Of a stretch of 64,000 nt of DNA, positions 17,817-26,569 are shown piece after piece; within the stretch, counting starts at the first letter, position 1; every line of letters starts with the position of its first letter. The notes under the pieces are model-generated. The model was not told the DNA's origin and searched no databases. It was given only the letters and a program-made list of their open reading frames with translations. The stretch comes from Microbacterium mangrovi (GTDB lineage: Bacteria; Actinomycetota; Actinomycetes; Actinomycetales; Microbacteriaceae): positions 124,001-188,000 of the forward strand of contig NZ_JTDK01000011.1 of NCBI RefSeq assembly GCF_000802305.1. The letters are read 5' to 3'. The translations under genes and the position numbers were made by a program.

Positions 17817-19076
17817 TCACACCTCGCGGGCGAAGAGATCCTCCCAGCTCTCCCGGCGGATGACCGCCCGCGCTGCGCCGTCCGCGGCGAACACCACCGG
17901 AGGGCGCCGGTAGCCGTTGTAGTTGTTCGCCATCGTGTGCGTGTACGCACCCGTGTTGGGAACCGCCAGCAGATCGCCGACGCGGGCGGCCGGCAGCCGG
18001 ATCGGATCGATCAGCACGTCGCCGGACTCGCAGTGGCGGCCGACGATCGTGGCATCCTCTTCGGGCTCGTCGTCCATGCGCGCGGCGAGCGCGGCCTCGT
18101 AGCGCTGCTCGAACAGCGCCACCTCGAGGTTGTCGCCCATGCCGCCGTCGACCGCGACGAAGTTGCGGGCATCCCGCTTGACCGTCGTGATCGTGTAGAG
18201 CGTCATCGCCGACGCGTTGACCATGCTGCGGCCGGGCTCGATGATGAGCTCGGCGCTCGCCGGCAGGTGCTCGCGGGCCGCGGCGATGAGCGCATCGAGG
18301 TACTCCGCGACGGATGCCGGATGCTCGTCGTACGTGTAGCGGGCGCCGAGGCCGCCGCCGAGGTCGTACACCGGGAACTCGCCGAGGGTCGCGAGCGGCG
18401 CGACGGCGGCGGCGAGCTCCGCCGGGTCCATGATCTGGGAGCCGACGTGCGCGTGCACGCCCCGCATGGTGACGCGCGGGCTCGCCTCGATCCGGGCGAT
18501 GAGCTCGCGCGCGGCCGGCACGGTGAGGCCGAACTTCGAGCCGATCTGCCCGGTCTGCACGTGGGCGTGGGTGGACGACTCCACGCCCGGGACGATGCGC
18601 ACGAGCACGTTCTGGGTGCGGCCTTCCGGCACCAGCTGCTCGAGCCGGTCGACGTCGTTCTCGTTGTCGACGACCACGAGGCCGAGTCCGGCATCCACGG
18701 CGATCTTCAGTTCCTCGGTGGACTTCGCGTTGCCGTGCATGACCAGCAGGGCCGGGTCGACGCCGGCGCGCAGGGCGCTCAGGATCTCGCCGCCGCCGGC
18801 CACGTCGAGGCCGATGCCCTCCTCCACCATGACCCGCTGCACGGCGGTGGCCGGGAACGCCTTCGAGGCGAACACCACGCGGGCGTTCGGCCAGCGCGCG
18901 GCGAGTTCGTCGCGGTACTCGCGGGCGCGGGCGCGCAGCGCTCGCTCGTCGACGACGATCGCCGGAGTGCCGAATTCGCGGGCGAGATCATCGGCGCGGC
19001 ATCCCGCGAATCGCAGTGTGCCGTCGGAGTCGACCGAGGTGCCCGTCGGGAAGAGTTCGAGGATGCCGTGCGTCAT
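17817..19076 (-). CDS. lysA: Diaminopimelate decarboxylase
   Basis: A PLP enzyme of 419 residues that makes L-lysine from meso-diaminopimelate. The Schiff-base lysine is Lys72 in VFASKAFP; the phosphate-binding Gly-rich loop is LGGGLGARY, then EPGRSMV. The substrate Cys-Glu pair is GRHCESGDVL and the final Tyr is in NTGAYTHTMANNYNG. All match LysA. ATG 19076 lies 7 nt after TAGGAT on the minus strand, a leaderless start. It is not next to argS or hom as in many actinobacteria, so a second lysA-like copy elsewhere is possible. Confidence 0.92.
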   Translation of the reverse strand: MTHGILELFPTGTSVDSDGTLRFAGCRADDLAREFGTPAIVVDERALRARAREYRDELAARWPNARVVFASKAFPATAVQRVMVEEGIGLDVAGGGEILSALRAGVDPALLVMHGNAKSTEELKIAVDAGLGLVVVDNENDVDRLEQLVPEGRTQNVLVRIVPGVESSTHAHVQTGQIGSKFGLTVPAARELIARIEASPRVTMRGVHAHVGSQIMDPAELAAAVAPLATLGEFPVYDLGGGLGARYTYDEHPASVAEYLDALIAAAREHLPASAELIIEPGRSMVNASAMTLYTITTVKRDARNFVAVDGGMGDNLEVALFEQRYEAALAARMDDEPEEDATIVGRHCESGDVLIDPIRLPAARVGDLLAVPNTGAYTHTMANNYNGYRRPPVVFAADGAARAVIRRESWEDLFAREV

Positions 19077-19451
19077 GGAGCCGATCCTAGGGTTGCTCCC
19101 AGGTCAAACGCAGGGCAGATGCTGGGCAACAGCAGGGCACGCCGGTGTCGGACGTTCGGGCGGGCAGCCCCGGGCACCCGGGTGGTTGTTTTTCGGAGAA
19201 TCGGCCCGATGTCGGATGCTCGGAGCATCCTTATCCGAATTCGGGGCGATTCTCCGAAATCGGCGGAGGGATGCCGGATGTCGGATGCCGGAGGCCGGCG
19301 CCGGCCCGCCGCGGGGATTTGCAGGATGCCACAACGCGGGGCGAGATCGCCCGCTGGCATCCTTGTATCGATGCGACAACCGGTTGGTGCATCCGTTGGA
19401 GGAGTCCTACCGTCGAATCGACTCCCCAGAACCTCGTCGAAAGGTGCCGTC
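19077..19451. other. Divergent intergenic region with structured DNA
   Basis: 375 bases between lysA and the acyl-CoA oxidase-like gene. They hold the lysA -10 (19089-19084), a large cruciform (19191-19259), then a GGATGCCGGATGTCGGATGCCGG direct-repeat patch and a GGCCGGCGCCGGCC palindrome. AAAGGTG before ATG 19452 is the ribosome-binding site of the rightward gene. No coding sequence is convincing. Confidence 0.6.
19191..19259. repeat. Large nested inverted repeat
   Basis: A perfect 13-bp outer stem TTTCGGAGAATCG (19191-19203) / CGATTCTCCGAAA (19247-19259) encloses a second stem GGATGCT-CGG-AGCATCC and a TCGGAT/ATCCGA pair. It lies between divergent genes, so it is not an ordinary terminator. 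An operator or a small repeat element are the options. Confidence 0.7.
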
Positions 19452-21581
19452 ATGGTCGACGCCGTCCGAATGAAGAAGCCCGCGGTCCACAAGCACACCC
19501 CCGCCGGGGGTGCGCCGACCGCGCCCCACACGGCCGATGAGGCGCAGGCACGCGCCGCCGCGGCGCACACGGACGAGCCGCGCATCGACATCCCGCAGGT
19601 CACCGACCTGTTGCTGGGCACGTGGGCCGAGACCCGCCGCGAAGCCCGCGAGATGATCAAGAACCCCGACTTCTGGCGCATCGAGGGCCAGCCGATGCCC
19701 GAGCACCGCGATCGCGTGCTCACCCAGCTGAAGCTGCTGGTCGAGGCCGGCGGTTCGCGTCGCGCGTTCCCGAAGGAGTTCGGCGGACTCGAAGACAACG
19801 GCGCCAACATCGCCGGCTTCGAAGAGCTCGTGCTCGCCGACCCCAGCCTGCAGATCAAGTCGGGCGTGCAGTGGGGCCTGTTCGGCTCCGCGGTGTACCA
19901 GCTCGGCACGCAGAAGCACTGGGATGCCTGGCTGTCCGACATCATCGACCTGAGCCTGCCGGGCGCGTTCGCGATGACCGAGACCGGGCACGGGTCGGAT
20001 GTCGCGGCGATCGGCACCACGGCGACGTACGACCCGCAGACGGAGGAGTTCGTCATCCACACCCCCTTCCGCGGGGCATGGAAGGACTACCTCGGCAACG
20101 CCGCGCTGCACGGCAAGGCCGCGACCGTCTTCGCGCAGCTCATCACCGGCGGGGTCAACTACGGGGTGCACTGCTTCTTCGTGCCGATCCGCGACGACGA
20201 GGGCGCGTTCCTGCCCGGTGTCGGCGGCGAGGACGACGGCTACAAGGGCGGTCTGAACGGCATCGACAACGGCCGGCTGCACTTCGACCAGGTGCGCGTG
20301 CCCCGCTTCAACCTGCTCGACCGGTACGGCCAGGTCGCGGCGGACGGCAGCTACACCAGCGACATCCCGAGCCCGGGGCGCCGCTTCTTCACGATGCTGG
20401 GCGCCCTCGTGCAGGGGCGGGTGTCGCTCGACGGGGCATCCACCACGGGGGCCGCGCTCGCCCTCGACATCGCGATCACCTACGCGAATCAGCGGCGCCA
20501 GTTCGACTCCGGCGCGGGCACGCCGGAGGTCGTGCTGCTGGACTACGGCAAGCACCAGCGGCGCTTGCTGCCGCGCCTGGCGACCGTGTACGCGCAGGCG
20601 TTCGCGCACGACGTGTTCCTGCGCAAGTTCGACGGGGTGTTCTCCGGCCGGGCCGACACCCCGACCGAGCGCGAGGACCTCGAGACCCTGGCGGCGGCCC
20701 TGAAGCCGCTGTCGACCTGGAACGCACTGGACACCATCCAGGAGTGCCGTGAGGCGTGCGGCGGATCGGGATTCCTCGCCGAGAACCGCCTCGTCGGGCT
20801 CCACGCCGACCTCGACGTCTACGTCACCTTCGAGGGCGACAACAACATCCTGCTGCAGCTGGTCGGCAAGCGGCTGCTCAGCGACTACGCCAAGCAGTTC
20901 AAGGGCAAGGATGCCGCGACCGTCGCGCGCATCGCCGCGCGGCAGACCGCCGGCGACCTGTTCCACGGTGCGGGCCTGCGCCGTCTCGGCCAGGCGGTCG
21001 GCGACCTCGGCTCCACGGCCCGCTCGGTGGAGCGCGGCCTGCGCGAGGACCAGCAGCACGAGCTGCTCGCGGGTCGCGTGCAGCAGATGATCGCGGACAT
21101 CGCGGGTCGGCTCCGTCCGGCATCCAAGCTCTCCCCGGCGGATGCCGCCGGCCTTTTCAACGCGAACCAGGCCGAGCTGATCGAGGCGGCCCGCGCGCAC
21201 GGCGAGCTGCTGCAGTGGGAGGCGTTCACGGACGCGCTGGCGACGGTTCAGGATGCCGGCACCCGCCACGTGCTCACCTGGCTGCGCGACCTCTTCGGTC
21301 TGAGCCTCATCGAGAAGCACCTCGCCTGGTACATCATCAACGGGCGCCTGTCGACCCAGCGCGCGGCGGCGGTGTCGTCGTACATCGACCGGCTGTGCAC
21401 GCGGCTGCGGCCGCACGCGCAGGACCTCGTCGACGCCTGGGGCTTCGAGCCGGAGCACGTGCGTGCACCCATCGCACTCGGCGCCGAGCAGGAACGCCAG
21501 GACGAAGCGCGCGCGTACTTCGCTCAGCTCGCGGCATCCGGCCAGGCGCCCACACCGGAGAAGAAGATCAAAAAGTCCTGA
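19452..21581 (+). CDS. Acyl-CoA dehydrogenase / oxidase-like flavoprotein
   Basis: A 709-residue FAD enzyme of the acyl-CoA oxidase-like branch, longer than the usual 380-400-residue dehydrogenases. It would introduce the alpha-beta double bond into acyl-CoA in beta-oxidation. The FAD/substrate segment is FAMTETGHGSDV, the middle domain contains GRVSLDGASTTGAALALDIA, the signature is ECREACGGSGFLAENR, and the probable catalytic Glu is in VTFEGDNNI. The C-terminal extension (about 500-709) is helical like ACOX. A Lys-rich tail ends the protein. The start ATG 19452 has AAAGGTG upstream. A hairpin follows the stop. Confidence 0.88.
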   Translation: MVDAVRMKKPAVHKHTPAGGAPTAPHTADEAQARAAAAHTDEPRIDIPQVTDLLLGTWAETRREAREMIKNPDFWRIEGQPMPEHRDRVLTQLKLLVEAGGSRRAFPKEFGGLEDNGANIAGFEELVLADPSLQIKSGVQWGLFGSAVYQLGTQKHWDAWLSDIIDLSLPGAFAMTETGHGSDVAAIGTTATYDPQTEEFVIHTPFRGAWKDYLGNAALHGKAATVFAQLITGGVNYGVHCFFVPIRDDEGAFLPGVGGEDDGYKGGLNGIDNGRLHFDQVRVPRFNLLDRYGQVAADGSYTSDIPSPGRRFFTMLGALVQGRVSLDGASTTGAALALDIAITYANQRRQFDSGAGTPEVVLLDYGKHQRRLLPRLATVYAQAFAHDVFLRKFDGVFSGRADTPTEREDLETLAAALKPLSTWNALDTIQECREACGGSGFLAENRLVGLHADLDVYVTFEGDNNILLQLVGKRLLSDYAKQFKGKDAATVARIAARQTAGDLFHGAGLRRLGQAVGDLGSTARSVERGLREDQQHELLAGRVQQMIADIAGRLRPASKLSPADAAGLFNANQAELIEAARAHGELLQWEAFTDALATVQDAGTRHVLTWLRDLFGLSLIEKHLAWYIINGRLSTQRAAAVSSYIDRLCTRLRPHAQDLVDAWGFEPEHVRAPIALGAEQERQDEARAYFAQLAASGQAPTPEKKIKKS

Positions 21582-21595
21582 TCGATCCAACATTT

Positions 21596-21629
21596 CGGGG
21601 CCATCGGCGCGGAGCCGTCGGTGGCCCCG
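21596..21629 (+). terminator. Rho-independent-type hairpin
   Basis: Stem CGGGGCCA(T)CGGC / GCCG(TCGG)TGGCCCCG starting 15 nt after the acyl-CoA oxidase-like stop. The outer 8 bp are perfect. Confidence 0.75.
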
Positions 21630-21747
21630 ACTGTGCGTGCGGCCCTGCACGACGTACGCTCGTTGTCGGATTCGGTTCCCGATCACGCCGATTCCGCTTC
21701 CCGGCGCCCCCGTGCGAAGCACGATGACAGCATGAAGGAGGACGGCC

Positions 21748-22677
21748 GTGGCCAGCTTCCCGCCCGACTCTTCCGAACCCGAGGCCCTCGCCACACTCGG
21801 CAGCCGCATCGGCGCCTGCGTCATCGACGCGGTGCCGTTCGCGATCATCGGCGCGCTGAGCGGCATCATCACGATCATCATCGGCGTGAGCGGCGTCAGC
21901 TCCCACGAGATCGGCCAGGCCGGCTCCGGCGCCGGGGTCGTGCAGGTCATCGCCGCGGTGCTCATGTTCGCCTGGTGGCTGACGATCACGATCATGCAGG
22001 GCGGGCAGGGGTCGGTCGGCCAGCGCATCTGCGGCATCCACGCGGTGGATGCCCGTGACGCGCGCCCGCTCGGGTTCCTGCGGTCGGCGCTGCGCAACAT
22101 CGTGTGGCTGGCCAGCTGCCTGATCCTGGTCGGCTTCGTCACCCCGCTGTTCGACGAGAAGCTGCACCAGGGGTGGCACGACAAGGCCGCTGGTTCGCTC
22201 GTGGTCGAACGCGTGCGGGTCTCCGGCGTCGCCGGTGCGGTGCGCGCGGTCGCGAGTCCCGACTTCGTCGCGGCCAGCTCGGTGGTCCCGGCTGCGACCG
22301 CCCCGATTCCGTCGCTTCGCCCCACGCCCTCCGTGCCGCCCGTCCCGCCGCCGCCCGCCCCGGCGGTCTCGCTCATCTGGGACGACGGCACCCGCATCCC
22401 CGTCCACGCGCGGACGGTGTTCGGGCGCAACCCGCAGGCGCAGGACGGCGCCGCCGTGATTCCGGTGCAGGACGACTCGCTGTCGCTGTCCAAGACTCAT
22501 TTCCAGATCGAGATCGCCACGGACTCCGCGTACATCACCGATCTGAACTCGACCAACGGCACCGTGCTGGTGCGCTCGGGGACGCATGAGCGTCTCACGC
22601 CGGGCGTACGCGTACCGCTGCGGCCGGGCGATCAGCTCGAGTTCGGCGACCGGTTCGCCGTGGTGGGGCGCTCGTGA
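21748..22677 (+). CDS. RDD-FHA membrane protein
   Basis: 309 residues. An N-terminal RDD domain (about 15-150) has the opening GSRIGACVIDAVPF and two to three membrane helices. A Pro-rich linker (about 180-215) leads to a C-terminal FHA phosphothreonine-binding domain with GRNP, SLSKTHFQIE and DLNSTNGTVL. The GTG start at 21748 follows AAGGAGG. The stop overlaps the PP2C phosphatase gene by 4 bp, so an FHA reader and a Thr phosphatase are coupled; signalling through Ser/Thr phosphorylation is likely. The architecture resembles the FHA protein at 42.9 kb in the ESX locus. Confidence 0.85.
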   Translation: MASFPPDSSEPEALATLGSRIGACVIDAVPFAIIGALSGIITIIIGVSGVSSHEIGQAGSGAGVVQVIAAVLMFAWWLTITIMQGGQGSVGQRICGIHAVDARDARPLGFLRSALRNIVWLASCLILVGFVTPLFDEKLHQGWHDKAAGSLVVERVRVSGVAGAVRAVASPDFVAASSVVPAATAPIPSLRPTPSVPPVPPPPAPAVSLIWDDGTRIPVHARTVFGRNPQAQDGAAVIPVQDDSLSLSKTHFQIEIATDSAYITDLNSTNGTVLVRSGTHERLTPGVRVPLRPGDQLEFGDRFAVVGRS

Positions 22678-23507
22678 CGGCGGTCGGTACGAACCTGACG
22701 GTGGTCGCGGGTGCGGCGACGGATGTCGGGCAGCGCCGCACGGTGAACGAGGACTCCTTCCTCGTCGAATCTCCCATGTTCCTCGTCGCCGACGGGATGG
22801 GCGGGCACGACGCCGGGGACCTGGCATCCGCCGCGGTCATCGCGGAGTTCACCCGGCTCGCGGGCCGAGCGGGTCTCGACGCCGAGGAGGTGCAGGAGAC
22901 GATCCTCCGAGCCCAGGAACGCGTCACGCACATCGCGGGCGGCGGCAACGCCGGCACCACGCTGACGGGCGCGGTCGTGTCGTGGCGCGGCGACGATCCG
23001 TACTGGCTCGTCGTGAACATCGGCGACTCGCGCACCTACCGGTTCACGGCCGGCGGCATCGAGCAGATCAGTGTGGACCATTCGCTGGTGCAGGAGCTGG
23101 TCGACGCGGGCGCGCTGGATGCCGAGTCCGCCGCGATGGATCCACGACGCAACGTCATCACCCGCGCGATCGGCGGCGGCGACCACAGCGTCGCGAATGC
23201 AGACTACTGGCTGCTGCCGGCCGCGCAGGGCGATCGCCTGCTCGCCTGCTCGGACGGCCTCACCGGTGAACTGTCCGACGACGAGATCGCCGAGGTGCTC
23301 GCCGACATCGCCGATCCGGGCGAGGCCGCGACCGAGCTCGTGCGCCGGGCGGTGGAGCACGGCGGACGCGACAATGTGACCGCGGTCGTGGTCGACATCC
23401 CGTCCGAGCCCTTCGACGACGACATCGAAGACACCGTTCCGACCGGTCGCGTCGAGGCATCCTCGGCGCCCTCCGCGCCGCGCCTGATCGACGGGATGGG
23501 GCGATGA
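22674..23507 (+). CDS. PP2C-family Ser/Thr protein phosphatase
   Basis: 277 residues of PPM phosphatase. Metal-binding motifs are in order: VNEDSF, FLVADGMGGHDAG, NIGDSRTYR, LLACSDGLTGEL and GRDNVTAVVVDI. The C-terminal 25 residues are a flexible tail, and no membrane segment is present. It should remove phosphate from Ser/Thr kinase targets, possibly ligands of the FHA domain encoded by the overlapping upstream gene. It overlaps tag downstream by 4 bp (ATGA). Confidence 0.9.
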   Translation: MTAVGTNLTVVAGAATDVGQRRTVNEDSFLVESPMFLVADGMGGHDAGDLASAAVIAEFTRLAGRAGLDAEEVQETILRAQERVTHIAGGGNAGTTLTGAVVSWRGDDPYWLVVNIGDSRTYRFTAGGIEQISVDHSLVQELVDAGALDAESAAMDPRRNVITRAIGGGDHSVANADYWLLPAAQGDRLLACSDGLTGELSDDEIAEVLADIADPGEAATELVRRAVEHGGRDNVTAVVVDIPSEPFDDDIEDTVPTGRVEASSAPSAPRLIDGMGR

Positions 23508-24079
23508 ACGCCTCGCCGATGATCGGCGAGGACGGCGTCGCGCGCTGCCCGTGGGTGGGCATCGACCCCGAGTACCGCCGCTATCACGACGAGGAGTGGG
23601 GAACGCCACTGCACGGCGACCGTGCCCTGTTCGAGAAGATGAGCCTCGAGGGATTCCAGGCGGGGCTCAGCTGGATCACGATCCTGCGCAAGCGCCCGGC
23701 CTTCCGGGCGGCGTTCGAGGGCTTCGACCCGATGATCGTGGCCGCCTACGGCGACGCGGACGTCGAGCGGCTGATGGGGGATGCCGGCATCGTCCGCAAT
23801 CGGGCCAAGATCGAGGCCGCGATCGGAAACGCCCGGCTCGTCACGGAGATGGCCGAGGGCGAGCTCGACGCGCTGATGTGGAGTTTCGCGCCGGATGCCC
23901 CGGGTCCGCGTCGCGCGTCGATGGGGGAGATCCCCGCGGTGACGCCGGAGTCGGAGGCGATGTCGAAGGCGCTGCGCAAGCGCGGGTTCCGCTTCGTCGG
24001 CCCGACGACGATGTATGCGCTCATGCAGTCCGCGGGGATGGTCGACGACCACCTCGCCGGATGCTGGCGCGCCGCCTGA
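23504..24079 (+). CDS. tag: DNA-3-methyladenine glycosylase I
   Basis: 191 residues. It excises 3-methyladenine from alkylated DNA. The Tag signature CPWVG then YHDEEWGTPLH is at the N-terminus, followed by FEKMSLEGFQAGLSWITIL and the helix-hairpin-helix-like region KRGFRFVGPTTMYALMQSAGMVDDH. The zinc-binding Cys and His positions of the family are preserved (Cys in RCPW, His and Cys in DDHLAGC). It is the last gene of the FHA-phosphatase-tag run and is convergent with the ESX-side small genes. Confidence 0.93.
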   Translation: MNASPMIGEDGVARCPWVGIDPEYRRYHDEEWGTPLHGDRALFEKMSLEGFQAGLSWITILRKRPAFRAAFEGFDPMIVAAYGDADVERLMGDAGIVRNRAKIEAAIGNARLVTEMAEGELDALMWSFAPDAPGPRRASMGEIPAVTPESEAMSKALRKRGFRFVGPTTMYALMQSAGMVDDHLAGCWRAA

Positions 24080-24086
24080 CGCGAGG

Positions 24087-24296
24087 TCAGATTCCGAGTT
24101 CTTGACGGAACACGGCCAGCCCTTCGGGGGCGATGTCGAGCGGCGTCATGCCGCCGCGGTCCGGTCCCGGGTCGGCCCCGCTCGGGACGAAGAGGGTGGA
24201 TGCGGCCAGGGTCCAGAGCACGCTCTGCATCGTGAGCGCGCCGTCGCGGACACGGGCGACGGCGCGATCGACGACGGGTTGGGTCGGCGGGTTCAT
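24087..24296 (-). CDS. Small protein resembling an SseB N-terminus (truncated)
   Basis: 69 residues. The pattern (helix ALTMQSVLWTLAASTLFVPSG, then GMTPLDIAPEGLAVF) looks like the first half of an SseB-domain protein that stops early. It has a strong AGGAGGTAG ribosome-binding site and overlaps the upstream zinc-ribbon gene by 4 bp, so it is probably expressed. SseB-like proteins occur around ESX toxins. It could be a remnant immunity or accessory protein. Function unknown. Confidence 0.45.
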   Translation of the reverse strand: MNPPTQPVVDRAVARVRDGALTMQSVLWTLAASTLFVPSGADPGPDRGGMTPLDIAPEGLAVFRQELGI

Positions 24297-24493
24297 TCGG
24301 CTACCTCCTGCGGGAAACGGTGACGGGCTTCCTCATCGGTGACGGGATGGGACGAATGTCCATCGCCGATCCACCAAGTGCGGCAGACGGGGCACCGATA
24401 GAGGAGGTCAGCCGGCGAAGTTGTCGCAACGAGCCTCGGCCCAGTGCCGTTGTAAACGCCCTCGAGGCACACGTTGCACCCTCGTTCACGCAT
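24293..24493 (-). CDS. Small CxxC zinc-ribbon-like protein
   Basis: 66 residues with two Cys pairs, GCNVCLEGVYNG and YRCPVCRTWW, spaced like a zinc ribbon, then an acidic tail. ATG 24493 is chosen because GGAG lies 9-10 nt upstream; in-frame starts further up lack a binding site. It lies between the immunity candidate at 24.7-25.3 kb and the SseB-like gene, all on the minus strand. Base composition is lower in GC than the flanking genes, as is common for effector/immunity cassettes. Function unknown. Confidence 0.5.
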   Translation of the reverse strand: MRERGCNVCLEGVYNGTGPRLVATTSPADLLYRCPVCRTWWIGDGHSSHPVTDEEARHRFPQEVAE

Positions 24494-24713
24494 GGTCAGT
24501 ATCTCCACAGGCCCGCTGACCATCACGATGAGGAACCCCGGAGAACCGCCACCGCAGCGCAACGCGGCCACCGTCGTACCCTCATGCCAGAATCAGCACC
24601 ACGACCCCGGCAACGACGCCGAACACAGCAACTCATCGGCGCGACGAAAGATCGAGGCTGGATGCCGGTCAGTTCCCCATGCGACACGCTGATCTCATAG
24701 GCAGACGCGTGGT
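24494..24713. other. Intergenic spacer in the toxin 1 cassette
   Basis: 220 bases of moderate GC between the 202-residue immunity candidate and the zinc-ribbon gene. No gene or strong hairpin is evident. It could hold the remains of a lost immunity gene or a promoter for the two small genes. Confidence 0.35.
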
Positions 24714-25322
24714 TCACCAGAGGCGGATCTGCTCACGCACGACGGCACGTCGCTTCTCGAACTCCGCGGCGTGAGCCGGATTGCTTCCCCAAATCGCGTA
24801 GGCATCATCCCAGAATTCGTCAAGATCCTCAGCGGCCCGGTCCAGGTCTCCAAAGTACGCCTCGACGAACTGTCGGCTACCGGTGATCAGTGAGTACTCG
24901 TGCACTGAATAGAGGATCGCCGCTGGACGATCAAGGCTGAAAAGAATAAAGCTCCGCCCGGCATAGATTGCCCCGATGGCGCGCACGCGGGCTCCATCTT
25001 CGTCCGCCCACCCTAACGCGCGAGGAGGGTCCGGAACCTCTACGAGGTCAGACACTTCACCGGAGAAGACCGCAGCGGCGAACCATCTCGTCTCCGGATA
25101 TTGATCGCACGCTCGGGCGAGCTTTGTCACATTATGCGCACCCGCATGGCTTTCATTGTCCTCGGCCATCGCAAACACCATCGGGTCACTCAGCCATTCA
25201 GGCGACAACCGGTAGTCATCCGGCCCGGCCAAACGGTAGGCGCGCGTCAATGCCGCCCGGCGCGTGTCAGGATCGTGAATGTCGCGAACTGCCCGTGCAG
25301 TCTCGTCTCTGTCTGCATTCAT
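24714..25322 (-). CDS. Putative immunity protein for toxin 1
   Basis: 202 residues, acidic, no signal peptide or membrane segment. I do not recognise the family. It starts inside the stop of toxin 1 (ATGA, 4-bp overlap), which is the standard position for the cognate immunity gene of a polymorphic toxin. The sequence is rich in Asp/Glu and aromatic residues (EYSLITGSRQFVEAYFGD, EDLDEFWDDAYAIWGS), as expected for binding a basic nuclease-like tip. The lower GC suggests exchange by transfer. The immunity role rests on position only. Confidence 0.6.
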   Translation of the reverse strand: MNADRDETARAVRDIHDPDTRRAALTRAYRLAGPDDYRLSPEWLSDPMVFAMAEDNESHAGAHNVTKLARACDQYPETRWFAAAVFSGEVSDLVEVPDPPRALGWADEDGARVRAIGAIYAGRSFILFSLDRPAAILYSVHEYSLITGSRQFVEAYFGDLDRAAEDLDEFWDDAYAIWGSNPAHAAEFEKRRAVVREQIRLW

Positions 25323-26479
25323 TGGTACCTCACCTTGATGTTTGCTGTGCCGCTCGGGCGTTGCATCTCGAGTGTCGGCGGTCCGGCCGAACTCCGTCCG
25401 CGGACATTGACGGTCGTGCCGTCGATCAATACCGCCACCTTCGTTCCGTTCGGATACTCGACTACTTCAAGGCCGACCGTGAGATCCTGGAAATCTCTGG
25501 CGGCATCTGTGTAGTCACCGGGTTTGTTGTACTGCCTGAGACCGTTCTTGTTTCGCAGAAGGTCTGCACCGCGGCACAGGCTATCTATCGCCCCGTCGAT
25601 CTGCTCACCCGTCAAACCGCGCGCGGCTACGCCCTTGGGCTCGGCCCCCTTACCGCTCATGAGTTCGTCGAGGTTGAGTTCGCCTTGATCACCGGCGACG
25701 GTGCGGCGCACTGCCGGTGCCGTCTTGCGCAGCGCGTTCTCGAACAGGGCCCCCGCCTTCGAGATCAGCCCGTGCAGCGCCCCCAGCAGCCCGGCGAGCT
25801 TCTTGCACGCGGTCAGCAGCTCGGTCAGCTTGGTGCCGATCTTCGCCACCCAGGATGCCACCCGGGTACTGACCTGCTCGATGATCCACGGCGTCGCCAA
25901 GCCGAGCGAGAAGACAGCCTCCGCGGCCCACGAGATTGCCGACCCCACCAGTTGCGACAACACATCCCGCACCAGGTCGTGCACCAACTGCACCACCTGC
26001 GACGCCACCCGCAGGCCGGTCGCCATCGCGCCCGCCCAGGATGCCGCACCCGCCAGATGGGCGGCGGCATCCGCCTGGAAACGGCGATACGCATCGATCG
26101 CCTCACCCGCCAGACTGTCCAGGTCCGTCACGCGGCGGGTCAGCTCCGCACCCGACACCTGCAACTGGGTCTGGATGTTCGTCCACGTGGCCGCGAACGC
26201 CTCCACCTCACCCGCGTTGCCGGTCAGGTCATCGAACCAGCCCTTGATCGGTTCCAGATGATCGATCAACCAGCCAAGGCCCGACGCGATCAGCGAGCCG
26301 AGCGGGTCCGACACCGCCGCGACCGTGTCCACCCCGACCGCGAACGCCGACAGACCACCCGCCAGCCAATCCCCCGACTCGATCGCATGAACCAGCTGCG
26401 CACCATCATCCAACAAACCCGTGCCCGACAACGGAGTCGCGGTATCCACCGCAGAGGCCACCAAAGGATTCCCCGACAC
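25319..26479 (-). CDS. ESX-associated polymorphic toxin 1 (shared N-terminal module, 112-residue tip)
   Basis: 386 residues. Residues 1-274 are almost identical to those of the two other toxins in the window (31.6 and 37.3 kb). They form helical WXG/LXG-like secretion and pretoxin sequence with hydrophobic helices around VFSLGLATPWIIEQV. After NLDELM the sequence changes to a unique tip (275-386) ending VNVRGRSSAGPPTLEMQR...NIKVRY. That end pattern resembles small RNase-type toxin tips and partly matches toxin 2. GTG 26479 is chosen by alignment with the other copies, with a GGGGG site upstream. It is the inverted copy, downstream of mycP and two small genes, with its immunity candidate overlapping the stop. 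Confidence 0.75.
   Translation of the reverse strand: MSGNPLVASAVDTATPLSGTGLLDDGAQLVHAIESGDWLAGGLSAFAVGVDTVAAVSDPLGSLIASGLGWLIDHLEPIKGWFDDLTGNAGEVEAFAATWTNIQTQLQVSGAELTRRVTDLDSLAGEAIDAYRRFQADAAAHLAGAASWAGAMATGLRVASQVVQLVHDLVRDVLSQLVGSAISWAAEAVFSLGLATPWIIEQVSTRVASWVAKIGTKLTELLTACKKLAGLLGALHGLISKAGALFENALRKTAPAVRRTVAGDQGELNLDELMSGKGAEPKGVAARGLTGEQIDGAIDSLCRGADLLRNKNGLRQYNKPGDYTDAARDFQDLTVGLEVVEYPNGTKVAVLIDGTTVNVRGRSSAGPPTLEMQRPSGTANIKVRYQ
25658..26479 (-). repeat. Toxin N-terminal module, copy 1 (inverted)
   Basis: 822 bp encoding the shared 274 residues, in inverted orientation to the copies at 31644-32465 and 37282-38103. Only scattered silent and a few missense changes are seen (for example Val for Ala after IQTQLQ). 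Confidence 0.85.
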
Positions 26480-26569
26480 CGTCACCCCCTGCGGCCGGTT
26501 GCACACGCGAACCCTTTCGACCCTACATCGGGGTGAGATCACGCCCCGGTGGAAGGTCGAGAAGGTGCG

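Noticed and set aside
24523..24717. A 64-residue frame in the spacer of the toxin 1 cassette
   Set aside because: It has no ribosome-binding site, its Arg/Cys-rich content has no pattern, and its start overlaps the end of the immunity candidate.
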